Assembly (NCBI RefSeq): GCF_000512205.2
Contig: NZ_CP006644.1
Coordinates: forward strand, 1,978,520-2,042,519
Direction of reading: 5' to 3'
From: Sphingomonas sanxanigenens DSM 19645 = NX02
Lineage (GTDB): Bacteria; Pseudomonadota; Alphaproteobacteria; Sphingomonadales; Sphingomonadaceae
DNA length: 64,000 bases
Shown here: positions 53,136-61,260 of the stretch, one piece after another
Layout: each line of letters opens with the position of its first letter
How positions within the stretch are numbered: the first letter of the stretch is position 1
Made by a program: the position numbers and the translations under genes
The notes under the pieces: generated by a model
What the model saw: the letters and a program-made list of their open reading frames with translations, nothing else
What the model was told of the DNA's origin: nothing
Databases searched by the model: none

Positions 53136-53764
53136 TGTCGGCGATGGATCCGCCGCTGCATGAGCGCGTGTACGAGGGGATCAAGGAGGATTACCTCGCG
53201 GGCCATTTCGTGCCGGGCAAACGGATCGATATTCAGGACCTCGCGACCCGCCATCGGTCGAGCAAGACACCTGTTCGTGAGGCAGCGTTTATTCTGGTGG
53301 GGGAAGGACTTCTCACACACCACTCGGACGGCGGATTCCTTGTGCCGATTTTCGAACCGGCCGAGTTGATCGAACTTCTTGCCTTGCATATGCAGATGAT
53401 GGCGACGACGCTGTCGAGCCTACGGGAAAGCGCCATTCGCGGCGTCTTGCTACAGACCCCAACTCTCGGACCCCGGCCTTCGGCGGTCGCCGTCGCAAAC
53501 CAAGCAACGGGCATATTCGCGTCATTGGCGGAGGCCACCAGAAATCATCAGGCGTCGCTACTGATTAGAGGCCTTAATGAGAGACTTCACTACGCGAGAA
53601 TCGCGGAGGCGGTGGAACCGGCGATGGCGGAAAAGGAACTCGCCACCATCGTGGATACCAATGTCGCGAGCTTGTCAAAGGCAATGCGAAGACGAATTGA
53701 AGCATACCATATGCGGAAAATTGCTCACCAACAGAAAATTATCCAAAAGCAGTCTTCTTCATAA
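53132..53764 (+). CDS. GntR-family regulator
   Basis: 210 residues from ATG 53132. The N-terminal winged helix is MDPPLHERVYEGIKEDYLAGHFVPGKRIDIQDLATRHRSSKTPVREAAFILVGEGLLTHHSDGGFLVPIF, the FadR-subgroup pattern; the C-terminal domain is helical. GntR-type genes accompany lasso peptide clusters in several sphingomonads and caulobacters, so this protein may control the cluster that starts 180 bp downstream (inference). Confidence 0.87.
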   Translation: MMSAMDPPLHERVYEGIKEDYLAGHFVPGKRIDIQDLATRHRSSKTPVREAAFILVGEGLLTHHSDGGFLVPIFEPAELIELLALHMQMMATTLSSLRESAIRGVLLQTPTLGPRPSAVAVANQATGIFASLAEATRNHQASLLIRGLNERLHYARIAEAVEPAMAEKELATIVDTNVASLSKAMRRRIEAYHMRKIAHQQKIIQKQSSS

Positions 53765-53845
53765 AATAGTATATTTATCAAAGCAATGGGGCGTAAAATT
53801 GACCCCGTTGCCATCAACACGTCATTCTAAAAGGGCACCTGACGG

Positions 53846-53870
53846 ATATCGCGCCAATCTGTCGCGATAT
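53846..53870. promoter_or_regulatory. Candidate operator upstream of the lasso precursor
   Basis: A perfect 8-bp inverted repeat (ATATCGCG at 53846-53853, CGCGATAT at 53863-53870) with a 9-bp spacer, about 75 bp before the precursor gene. It is the clearest palindrome in the cluster promoter region. Binding by the adjacent GntR or XRE-like protein is inferred. A weaker inverted repeat (53784-53810) lies just after the GntR stop. Confidence 0.5.
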
Positions 53871-53946
53871 ATCCGCGCCAGCAGATATTCAACTGCTCTA
53901 CCTTTGAACTGCCGCTCACTTGGGGCGGTTGACGAGGAGCATGGAA

Positions 53947-54087
53947 ATGGAACGCAAAGACGAACACAACTCCGACGAGCTGATCGACCTCGGCTCCGTC
54001 TCCCAGGAAACCAAGGGCAACTCGGGTGGGCTGGGCGACACGGTCATCCAGCGACAGCTGACGGGAATCGGTCTCGAGGACGACTGA
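53947..54087 (+). CDS. Lasso peptide precursor
   Basis: 46 residues from ATG 53947, chosen because GAGGAG stands 7 bp before it; an ATG two codons earlier is only 1 bp from that site. The leader (23 residues) has the proteobacterial pattern DELIDLGSVSQETK with Thr at -2. The core (23 residues, from 54016) starts Gly and has Asp at position 8, giving the ring segment GNSGGLGD, and the tail ends GLEDD like other sphingomonad lasso peptides. The leader and core should be cut between Lys and Gly and the ring closed between Gly1 and Asp8. This short gene is easily missed by gene finders. Confidence 0.92.
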   Translation: MERKDEHNSDELIDLGSVSQETKGNSGGLGDTVIQRQLTGIGLEDD

Positions 54088-54095
54088 AACTCCTT

Positions 54096-54123
54096 TGGCG
54101 CGCGTCCCACCCGGCGCGCGCCA
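54096..54123. terminator. Hairpin between lasso precursor and B gene (possible attenuator)
   Basis: A 9-bp stem (TGGCGCGCG at 54096-54104, CGCGCGCCA at 54115-54123) with a 10-base loop lies just after the precursor stop. There is no T-run, so it is probably a partial terminator or a transcript-stabilising hairpin, which would raise precursor over enzyme expression. Such intergenic hairpins are common in RiPP operons; activity is inferred. Confidence 0.55.
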
Positions 54124-54143
54124 CTGTTCAGGGGGCCAGGTTG

Positions 54144-54818
54144 ATGTACTATCGACTGAGAGACGGGCTCTATCACTGCATGGCAGGCCGCCGCGTGATA
54201 TTCCTCGATCTGATCCAGGACCGATATTTTGCTTTGCCCCAGGCATGTGGAGCCGCCTTCCAGAAACTTGTCAGCCGACGCGGCGAGGGTTTCGATGGTG
54301 CCCGCGAAGAGCTTTCTCTACTGATAGGAAGAGGCAATCTGATCGAAACTCTGGCTCCGGACGGCTCACTATCCAATACTGTCATCCACTCCGTGAGAAC
54401 TGACCACCCGGCGCGCAAACTGCCGACGATCCACATACCCACTCTGGTGCTCGCGCTATATTGGGAGTTGAACATCTCGATCCAGCTGCGAAGCCGGGCG
54501 CTATCAGCGGCGATTAGACGCGCGGCGGAAATTCCTACCCGATCGCGGCTTGACTCTGCGCTGAGGGGATCCCGGATGTCCAGGATGGTGTCTGCGTTCG
54601 AATATACCGCATTCGTCTTTGGCCGGACAAACCGATGTCTGGCACGATCGTTGGCGATGTTTTCCTTATGTCGTGCGCATGGGATCCCTGTCCATTTCGT
54701 CGTCGGAGTGCGGTCAGATCCATTTGCGGCGCATGCATGGGTACAAAAAGGCGACGTCGTGCTCAACGACACCGCCGAACAGGTCAATCTTTACACGCCG
54801 ATCCTGGTCCTCGAATGA
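54144..54818 (+). CDS. Lasso peptide B protein (leader-binding + transglutaminase-like peptidase)
   Basis: 224 residues from ATG 54144. The N-terminal 80 residues form the PqqD-like RRE that binds the leader (VIFLDLIQDRYFALP...). The C-terminal half is the transglutaminase-like cysteine protease with Cys165 (RTNRCLARSL), His197 (AAHAWVQ) and Asp209 (VVLNDTAEQV), a complete triad. It removes the leader so that the core can be cyclised. Full length for proteobacterial fused B proteins. Its stop overlaps the cyclase start. Confidence 0.92.
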   Translation: MYYRLRDGLYHCMAGRRVIFLDLIQDRYFALPQACGAAFQKLVSRRGEGFDGAREELSLLIGRGNLIETLAPDGSLSNTVIHSVRTDHPARKLPTIHIPTLVLALYWELNISIQLRSRALSAAIRRAAEIPTRSRLDSALRGSRMSRMVSAFEYTAFVFGRTNRCLARSLAMFSLCRAHGIPVHFVVGVRSDPFAAHAWVQKGDVVLNDTAEQVNLYTPILVLE

Positions 54819-56017
54819 GCGTCCAGTTTATCGCGCGGATAGCCAGGCAAGGTCTGGTCTACGATGCGGACAGTGTCCCTCCTACGATATCTTCCCTTTT
54901 CAGGCAGGATATCGTGCCGGGGCTCTGCCTGGACATCAGCGATCCCCGCGCGTTGATCGCCTTGCCAGCGCAAAAGGGGTTCATCATCGGCACGCTGTTC
55001 CATCGCTATGGACCACCGGAACGTGTTGAACAACTTGAGCCGAAAGAGATCGAGGCGATCTGCAGATCAAAAGGCGAGCACCTACTCCGGAGGTATTGGG
55101 GCCGATATGTTGCCGTAATCCGATCGGAAAACGCGCTTTCCGTTATACGCGACCCTTCTGGCGCCATGCCGTGCTATCACACAAGCCATAGACGTGAACT
55201 TGTCCTAGCGTCCGCGCCGTCGCTGTTCAGCGCTGCCGGATTGCCAAGCCTATCGGTCGACACAGCGGGAGTTGCCAGAGCGCTTTTGATCGCTGGTATG
55301 CCAGAAATCACGACTGCGCTCATCGGCGTCGGTCAACTCCTTCCGGGTACTTCTCTGGAAATCGCAGGATCACGTACCACAACGGCTATCCGATGGGACC
55401 CTTGGGAGTTCGTCAGTTCCCTGGATGATCGATCGCCGGACGAGCTTGCAACAGATCTTCGGCGAACCGTTCAATCCTGCGTTTCCGGCTGGGGAAGGCT
55501 CTACAACAAAGGGCTTCTGACGGTCTCAGGAGGCCTCGACTCATCTATCGTTGCGGCATGCCTTCGCAATGTCGGACATGATCTGTCACTCTTAACGCTC
55601 ACAACGGACGATCCACTCGGTGACGAAAGAGCATTCGCACGAACCATGGCGTCATACCTGGGCAGGCCCGTGTTTGAAGAGCGCTATTCTTTGACCCACA
55701 TCGATCTCAACAAATCCTCTGTAAGCCATCTTCCTACCCCGGGCGGGCGTGTGGACGCCCAATCCTTTGACGCGACTGCGTTGAAGGTCGCCACTGACGT
55801 CGGCGCAAACGCCATTTTTACAGGCAATGGGGGCGATAACGTCTTTTACATGAGCCGGTCTGCACGGTCTCTTGCCGACCGCTACTCAGTGAATGGCCTT
55901 TCAGCAGGCCTGCTAGGAACACTGCGGGACATTCGCAGTTTGACTGGAGCAACCGCCCTGCAAGCAAGTTCGCAAGGGATTGCGGCTTGGCGCAAAGCCG
56001 CGAAGGGATATGTGTAG
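54815..56017 (+). pseudogene. Lasso peptide cyclase (asparagine-synthetase-like), truncated by IS21
   Basis: 400 codons from ATG 54815. An N-terminal glutamine-amidotransferase-like domain without the Cys2 nucleophile precedes the ATP-pyrophosphatase domain with SGGLDSS (238-244) and TGNGGDNVFYM. The frame ends 6 bases into the IS21 element, so the last native residue is about 398; full-length cyclases are roughly 500-600 residues. The missing part is the C-terminal end of the synthetase domain, so the enzyme is probably inactive. Confidence 0.88.
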
Positions 56018-56115
56018 GGCGGTGACAAACCCGGCCACGGGAGCGCCGGCATAGGTGCCGGTGCGGCGGAGAGAAATCCTGCCAGTGGTAAGCTGCTCGT
56101 TTTGGGGCGGCGGGG

Positions 56116-57603
56116 ATGTTTGCCTTGGAGAGTTACGCGGCCGTTCGGCGTTTTGTGTTCGTGGAAGGTCACAGCCGCCGGGAGGCGGCGAAGGCGTTCG
56201 GTCTGAGCCGGGACACGGTGGCGAAGATGTGCGCGTTCTCGCTGCCGCCGGGCTACCGGCGCACGAAGCCGCCGGAGAAGCCGAAGCTAGGTCCGCTGTT
56301 GCCGGTCATCGACGCTATCCTGCGCGAGGATCGCCTGTCGCCGGCCAAGCAGCAGCACACCGCCAAGCGGATCTTCGAGCGGCTGCGCGACGAGCATGGC
56401 TATGGCGGCGGCTACACGGTGGTGAAGGACTATGTCCGGCAGAGCCGCGCACGCAGCCGCGAGACGTTCGTGCCGCTGGCACACCCGCCGGGCCATGCCC
56501 AGGTCGACTTCGGCGAGGCGTGGGCAGAGATCGGCGGCATGCGGCAGAAGGTCCATTATTTCTGCATGGACCTGCCGCACTCAGATGCGTGTTTCGTGAA
56601 GGCCTATCCGCGCGAGACGACCGAGGCGTTCCTCGACGGTCATGTTTCGGCCTTCGCCTTTTTCGGCGGCGTGCCGCTGTCCATCCTCTACGACAATCTG
56701 AAGATCGCGGTGGCGAGGATCTGCGGCGACGGCAAGCGCGAGCGCACGCGGGCCTTCACCGAGCTGGTCAGCCACTATTTGTTTGCCGACCGCTTCGGTC
56801 GTCCCGGCAAGGGCAACGACAAGGGGAAGGTCGAAGCGCTGGTGAAGCACGCCCGCGCGATGTTCATGGTGCCCATTCCGGTAGCGCGCAGCTTCGACGA
56901 GTTGAACGAGCGCCTGGCGAAGGATTGCCTGGCTCGACAGAACGGGCATGCCGGGCGCCATGCCGACACCATCGCCGAGCGCCTCGTCGCCGACCGGCAG
57001 GCCTTCCGGGCCTTGCCGGCGGTGCCGTTGGAGCCGTGCGAGAAGCGGTCGGCGCGCGTATCGTCGACCGCGCTGGTGCGCTATCGGACCAACGACTATT
57101 CGGTGCCAACCGTCTATGGCTTCCGCGACGTCCTGGTGAAGGGGTTCGTCGACGAGGTGGTCATCAGCATCGCCGGCGAGGAGATCGCCCGGCATCCGCG
57201 CAGCTATGGCGAGGGCGCATTCGTCGCCAACCCGCTGCATTATCTCGCGCTCATCGAGCAGAAGCCCGGCGCGCTCGACCAGGCGGCCGCCTTGCAGGGC
57301 TGGGATCTGCCCGAGATCTTCCAGCATCTGCGCCACCTTCTGGAAGCTCGTATGGGCACCAAGGGGAAGCGCGAGTTCATCCAGGTGCTGCGGCTGCTCG
57401 AAGCCCTGCCGCTCGCCGTCGTCACCGACGCGGTGACGCAGGCCGTGCAGCTCGGCGCCATCGGCTTCGACGCGGTGAAGCTCATCGCGCTGGCGCGTAT
57501 CGAACGGCGACCGCCCCGTCTCGATCTGGCCGCCTATCCGCACCTGCCCCGGACGGACGTGAAGACGACACGGGCGGCGGACTATGGGGTGCTGGCGGCA
57601 TGA
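56116..57603 (+). CDS. istA: IstA transposase of IS21 family
   Basis: 495 residues. The N-terminal HTH (FVFVEGHSRREAAKAFGLSRDTVAKM) is followed by the integrase core with HAQVDFGEAW (Asp), LSILYDNLKIAV (Asp) and GNDKGKVEALVKHAR (Glu), then a C-terminal beta-barrel region (STALVRYRTNDYSVPTVYGFRDV). It carries out strand transfer with IstB. Its stop overlaps the istB start (ATGA). Confidence 0.94.
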   Translation: MFALESYAAVRRFVFVEGHSRREAAKAFGLSRDTVAKMCAFSLPPGYRRTKPPEKPKLGPLLPVIDAILREDRLSPAKQQHTAKRIFERLRDEHGYGGGYTVVKDYVRQSRARSRETFVPLAHPPGHAQVDFGEAWAEIGGMRQKVHYFCMDLPHSDACFVKAYPRETTEAFLDGHVSAFAFFGGVPLSILYDNLKIAVARICGDGKRERTRAFTELVSHYLFADRFGRPGKGNDKGKVEALVKHARAMFMVPIPVARSFDELNERLAKDCLARQNGHAGRHADTIAERLVADRQAFRALPAVPLEPCEKRSARVSSTALVRYRTNDYSVPTVYGFRDVLVKGFVDEVVISIAGEEIARHPRSYGEGAFVANPLHYLALIEQKPGALDQAAALQGWDLPEIFQHLRHLLEARMGTKGKREFIQVLRLLEALPLAVVTDAVTQAVQLGAIGFDAVKLIALARIERRPPRLDLAAYPHLPRTDVKTTRAADYGVLAA

Positions 57604-58451
57604 CCGGCGACAAGATGCCGACCGGCACGACCGGCGGGACACCCCAGGTGCTGCTCGCCCACCACCTCAAGCAGCTCAAGCTGCCGACCGTGCTGCGCGA
57701 ATATGAGAAGGTCGCGCGCGAATGCGCTCGCGACGGTGTCGACCACCCACGCTACCTGCTGCGCCTCATCGAGCTTGAGCTCATCGACAGGGAGCGGCGC
57801 ACGGTCGAGCGGCGGATCCGCGCCGCCCGCTTCCCGGCGGTGAAGAGTCTCGACACCTTCGACTTCACAGCCATCCCCAGCCTCAACAAGATGCTGGTGC
57901 TCGAGCTCGCTCGCTCGGAGTATATCCTTCGGCGGGAGAACGTCATTGCGCTGGGCAACAGCGGCACGGGCAAGACGCACGTCGCTCTCGCGCTCGGCCT
58001 GGCTGCTTGCCAGAAGGGATTCACCGTCGCCTTCGCGACCGCCGCTTCGCTGGTCAACCAGCTGATGGAGGCGCGCGACGAGCGGCGCCTGCTCAAGCTC
58101 CAGCGGGAACTGGCGGCCGTGAAGCTGCTCATCGTCGACGAGCTCGGCTATGTGCCGCTGTCGGCGACTGGCGCCGAACTTCTCTTCGAGGTGCTGTCGC
58201 AGCGCTACGAGCGCGGCTCGACCATCATCACGTCGAACTTGCCGTTCGAGGACTGGACCCAGGTCCTCGCCTCAGAACGGCTTACCGGCGCGCTGCTCGA
58301 CCGGCTCACCCACCACGTCTCCATCCTCACCATGAACGGCGACAGCTACCGCCTCAAACAGTCCGCCGGCCGGCGATCAGCCAGAAGGGCGGAGCAAAAC
58401 CAGGCCACCGTGTCGGCCGACCCGAACACCGGCGAGATCCCGTCGCCATAG
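57600..58451 (+). CDS. istB: IstB transposition helper ATPase
   Basis: 283 residues from ATG 57600. AAA+ ATPase with Walker A NVIALGNSGTGKTHVAL and Walker B VKLLIVDELGYVPLS, and sensor region STIITSNLPFEDW. It assembles on target DNA and directs IstA. The frame stays open far upstream through istA, but that is a shadow of the istA gene. Confidence 0.94.
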   Translation: MTGDKMPTGTTGGTPQVLLAHHLKQLKLPTVLREYEKVARECARDGVDHPRYLLRLIELELIDRERRTVERRIRAARFPAVKSLDTFDFTAIPSLNKMLVLELARSEYILRRENVIALGNSGTGKTHVALALGLAACQKGFTVAFATAASLVNQLMEARDERRLLKLQRELAAVKLLIVDELGYVPLSATGAELLFEVLSQRYERGSTIITSNLPFEDWTQVLASERLTGALLDRLTHHVSILTMNGDSYRLKQSAGRRSARRAEQNQATVSADPNTGEIPSP

Positions 58452-58469
58452 CCGGGAGAAAACGGTCGC

Positions 58470-58513
58470 GACGATATGGAAAGGGCCCCGATCGGGGCCC
58501 TTTCCATATCGTC
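58470..58513. terminator. 44-bp perfect palindrome after istB
   Basis: Two uninterrupted 22-bp arms, starting GACGATATGGAAAGG on the left, meet with no spacer between 58491 and 58492. It follows the istB stop by 18 bp inside the IS. Such a structure would act as a strong hairpin terminator in either direction, insulating neighbouring genes, and may also matter for IS DNA structure. Confidence 0.7.
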
Positions 58514-58580
58514 ATCACGCCTCGACCGCTGGCCTGCTTTTACTCCGCCCCGCTGGCCGGGTTTTGCTCCGCCGTTGACA

Positions 58581-58955
58581 ACCGCGCTCTCGCATCTGAA
58601 GGGACTCGAACATCGGATCGCGTCGACAGATAGCCAGGCTTATGGCCAGACAGCGAGGCATGATGCACTCGCCCGCGGCATCGCGAAGACAGATCGCCTG
58701 GTCGCGCGGCACATGCAGGCTTGGACTACACGCCAATTTGCCCGGCTTCATGCGCCTGACGGCGCGCGCCAATCCGAACTCCCTCTGCTCCGCGTTGACC
58801 CGTGCCCCATCGACCCCTGGGAGCGCGCGATCGCATAGGCTCGCGCCGAAATCCGCAGCCTCGTGGAGGATGGCGATATCGGCCACGAAGACGTGACCGC
58901 GCTGTGGATCGAGCAGTGGGCGGCCGACATCTATCGCGACGCTCTCGCCGCCTGA
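58581..58955 (+). pseudogene. Broken unknown gene after IS21 (5' end lost, internal amber)
   Basis: The frame directly to the right of the IS (codons from 58581: TALSHLKGLEHRIAS...) runs to an amber at 58836-58838, then continues in the same frame (ARAEIRSLVEDGDIGHEDVTALWIEQWAADIYRDALAA) to a TGA at 58953-58955. The post-amber part looks like a normal coding tail, so the gene seems to have lost its 5' end and acquired a nonsense mutation. Family unknown. Confidence 0.6.
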
Positions 58956-59052
58956 CCGATGGGGCAGGCGCTCCAACACGTGGAGGGGAGTGGGTGGGGA
59001 AGGGGTGGCCGGTCCGAGGTGGATCAGGCCTTTCCATCCAGGAGATTTCCCC

Positions 59053-60249
59053 ATGGCTACGCTTGCCCAGCATATCGACGCGCCCCAGGCTTCCGGCGCT
59101 TACAAGGTCGACATCTCCCGCGGCCGCAACATCGGGCGGGTTTCGTCCGAATGGTTTTCGCGTCCGGACGACGAGAAGTTCCTCTCGCTCGACGAGCTTT
59201 ATGGCAGTGTCCGCCACCGCGCCGATCGCGCCCGCACGCGCATCGTCGAAAGCCGTGATGTCCGCGTCGAGGCGAGCATGGACAATGCCGAGCGTCTCAG
59301 CCTGATCGTGCCCGGTGAAGCGGAGCCGATCGCACCCACCAACTGGTCGTTCGGCCAGCTCTCTAGCCTGGTCGGCGCACCGGCCGCCTATCTTCGGGGC
59401 CTGCCCGCCGCTCTTGCAGGCATCAATCTCCAGCACGGCCTGCTCAGTCATCGCGGCGAGCAGGTGAAATTGCTCAAGACCCATGAGGGCCGCTCCGAAC
59501 TGCGCGCCGTCACCGGCCCCGACTATGGCCGCATCTGGGACCATGAATTGGTCGCCGCCGTCATGAAGTTCGCCGGCAATGGCGTGTCCGATACCCGCTG
59601 GAAGGTGCCGGGCGTGCTCGACTGGCGGTCGATGCACTATAACCCCTATGTGGATGTCACCCGCGAGACGACGACGCTCTATGCCTCGGATCGCGATGTT
59701 TTCCTGTTCCTGGTCGATGACACCCATCCGATCGAGGCGGGCAAACTGCCCAATGGCGAGCCCGATCTCTTCTTCCGCGGCTTCTATTGCTGGAACTCGG
59801 AAGTTGGCTCCAAATCATTGGGAATAGCGACTTTTTATCTGCGCGCCGTGTGTATGAATCGCAACCTCTGGGGCGTTGAAAATTTCGAGGAAATCTCGAT
59901 CCGGCATTCCAAATTCGCCGCCAACCGCTTCGCCCATGAAGCCGCGCCCGCCCTCGAAAACTTCGCCGACTCCTCGGCGATGAGCTTCATCGAGGGCATC
60001 AAGACCGCGCGCGGACGGATCGTCGCACGCACCGACGAGGATCGCGAAAGCTTCCTGCGCAAGAGCGGTTTCTCGAAGACCGATACCGCGAAGATCATCC
60101 AATCGGTGATCGCCGAGGAAGGCCATCCGCCCGCCAGTCTGTTCGACTTCGTGCAGGGCATCACCGCCCATGCGCGCGCAAAGTCCAACCAGGACACCCG
60201 TCTCGAGATCGAAGGCAAGGCGCGCAAGCTCTTCGCCAAAGCGCATTGA
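59053..60249 (+). CDS. DUF932 family protein
   Basis: 398 residues from ATG 59053, behind GGAGA. The DUF932 domain is seen from about residue 90 (NWSFGQLSSLVGAPAAYLRGLP, then LRAVTGPDYGRIWDHELVAAV and FFRGFYCWNSEVGSKSLGIATFYLRAVCMNRNLWG). DUF932 proteins are plasmid- and phage-borne; their role is unsettled. It opens a series of rightward genes typical of sphingomonad conjugative plasmids. Confidence 0.87.
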   Translation: MATLAQHIDAPQASGAYKVDISRGRNIGRVSSEWFSRPDDEKFLSLDELYGSVRHRADRARTRIVESRDVRVEASMDNAERLSLIVPGEAEPIAPTNWSFGQLSSLVGAPAAYLRGLPAALAGINLQHGLLSHRGEQVKLLKTHEGRSELRAVTGPDYGRIWDHELVAAVMKFAGNGVSDTRWKVPGVLDWRSMHYNPYVDVTRETTTLYASDRDVFLFLVDDTHPIEAGKLPNGEPDLFFRGFYCWNSEVGSKSLGIATFYLRAVCMNRNLWGVENFEEISIRHSKFAANRFAHEAAPALENFADSSAMSFIEGIKTARGRIVARTDEDRESFLRKSGFSKTDTAKIIQSVIAEEGHPPASLFDFVQGITAHARAKSNQDTRLEIEGKARKLFAKAH

Positions 60250-60259
60250 GGAGGGCACC

Positions 60260-60883
60260 ATGCCGAGTTTCACGATCGAAAGCACCTATCGGCTGCCCGT
60301 CTTCCGTCAACGGACCTATGAGGCCCCGACGATCGACGACGCTTGCCGCCTTGCCATCAAGGACAGCGACTGGACCGGGCAGAACGAGGACCATGAAAGC
60401 TGCGGTCCCACCTATGTGACCGGCATCTGGCCCGGGGTCGATACGGCCTATATGGTCACGGCCTGTTCGGTCCCCACGGGTTTTGGCGAAGGTGAAACAC
60501 CGCCCGAGCCAAAAGGCGCCGCCCATCCGGTGGCGCCATCGGACGCCTCTACGGTCATGCCGCGTTGCCGTCATTGCGGAAGCGCCGACATCTCTCGGGA
60601 CGCCAATGCGTGCTGGGACGATACGGCGCAGGCCTGGTCGCTGCTCGCGACCTATGACAGCCAGACCTGCCAGCGCTGCGGCGCGGACAGCAATAACCTG
60701 TCGCTCTGGGTTTCCGTGGTCGAGCCCGGCTCGACCGCGGCGTTACGCTGGGACGTGATCCAGGTGCTCGAAGACACCTCACTTGCCGGCAACGCTGCGT
60801 TCCAGCGCTTCTGCGATGAGCGTCATGGCCGGGTGCCTGCCGACGGCGTCGCGACCCACTGGCTGAAACAGCCGGCCACCTGA
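60260..60883 (+). CDS. Zinc-ribbon unknown protein
   Basis: 207 residues, 10 bp after the DUF932 gene. The centre carries a four-cysteine arrangement, PRCRHCGSADISRDANACWD and TCQRCGADS, consistent with a zinc ribbon. The N-terminal part (YRLPVFRQRTYEAPTIDDACRLAI) resembles short plasmid-encoded domains. Function unknown, possibly nucleic-acid binding. Confidence 0.7.
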   Translation: MPSFTIESTYRLPVFRQRTYEAPTIDDACRLAIKDSDWTGQNEDHESCGPTYVTGIWPGVDTAYMVTACSVPTGFGEGETPPEPKGAAHPVAPSDASTVMPRCRHCGSADISRDANACWDDTAQAWSLLATYDSQTCQRCGADSNNLSLWVSVVEPGSTAALRWDVIQVLEDTSLAGNAAFQRFCDERHGRVPADGVATHWLKQPAT

Positions 60884-60928
60884 CCGGCGCGGCGCCGGCC
60901 CGCTTCCTTCTCTCACCCACCACCCAAT

Positions 60929-60961
60929 GGCGGCTTCGACCCAGGTCGGAGCCGCCCTTTT
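60929..60961 (+). terminator. Rho-independent terminator-like hairpin
   Basis: A 13-bp stem with one T-G wobble (GGCGGCTTCGACC at 60929-60941, GGTCGGAGCCGCC at 60944-60956), a 2-base spacer (effectively a tight 4-base loop) and a following CTTTT. It comes 46 bp after the zinc-ribbon gene and 21 bp before the next gene, so it may end the DUF932 transcript or attenuate read-through. Confidence 0.65.
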
Positions 60962-60981
60962 CGTATCGAAAGGATCCGATC

Positions 60982-61188
60982 ATGCACGCTTCTTCTCACA
61001 TCGACCTGCGCACCTTCACCGTCGACGTCGAATTCTCCAGCGGCGGCGAACCCTATGCGACCCAGACCTACAGGATCGAGGCCGCCGACTGGTACCGCGC
61101 CCAGCGCGACGCGCTCGAGATGTCGGTCTCCAGTCCGTACGACAATGCCCGCATCCCGGACCTGACCCGCCGGATCGTCGCGCAATAG
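60982..61188 (+). CDS. Small unknown protein (68 aa)
   Basis: 68 residues behind AAAGGATC. Sequence: IDLRTFTVDVEFSSGGEPYA, then a short helix-rich tail (DWYRAQRDALEMSVSSPYDNARIPDL). It probably has a beta-beta-alpha fold. Plasmid-type gene neighbourhood; not recognised. Confidence 0.65.
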   Translation: MHASSHIDLRTFTVDVEFSSGGEPYATQTYRIEAADWYRAQRDALEMSVSSPYDNARIPDLTRRIVAQ

Positions 61189-61201
61189 GCCGGCAGCCTG
61201 T

Positions 61202-61230
61202 CTCCCGCCGGTCATTGCGAACGGCGGGAG
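61202..61230. repeat. Hairpin in the leader of the Mom-like gene
   Basis: A perfect 9-bp stem (CTCCCGCCG at 61202-61210, CGGCGGGAG at 61222-61230) with an 11-base loop containing TCATTGCGAAC. Part of this sequence recurs before the gene at 62756 (CTCCCGC at 62722 and TCATTACGAAC at 62733). It lies 31 bp before the Mom-like start codon and could act in transcript control. Confidence 0.5.
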
Positions 61231-61260
61231 CAACTGCAATCCCAGCCGGAGTTGCCGCTC

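Larger units (their letters stand above)
56011..58580 (+). mobile_element. IS21-family insertion sequence (2570 bp)
   Basis: The ends start TGT at both sides; the terminal inverted repeats match at 21 of 27 positions (56011-56037 against 58554-58580, sharing AAACCCGGCCA). The element contains istA and istB in the normal order. The flanks (GGGATA on the left, ACCGCG on the right) show no target duplication, so the DNA on the two sides was probably not contiguous before; a deletion or recombination between copies is likely. Confidence 0.92.

Noticed and set aside
53577-54818. Long frame reading through the lasso precursor into the B protein
   Set aside because: The B protein has its own ATG at 54144, and the precursor uses another frame with its own ribosome site; the upstream part is a shadow.
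56055-58451. 798-codon frame that would fuse a long extension to IstB
   Set aside because: The extension overlaps istA in another phase and has no similarity; IstB starts at the ATG coupled to the istA stop.
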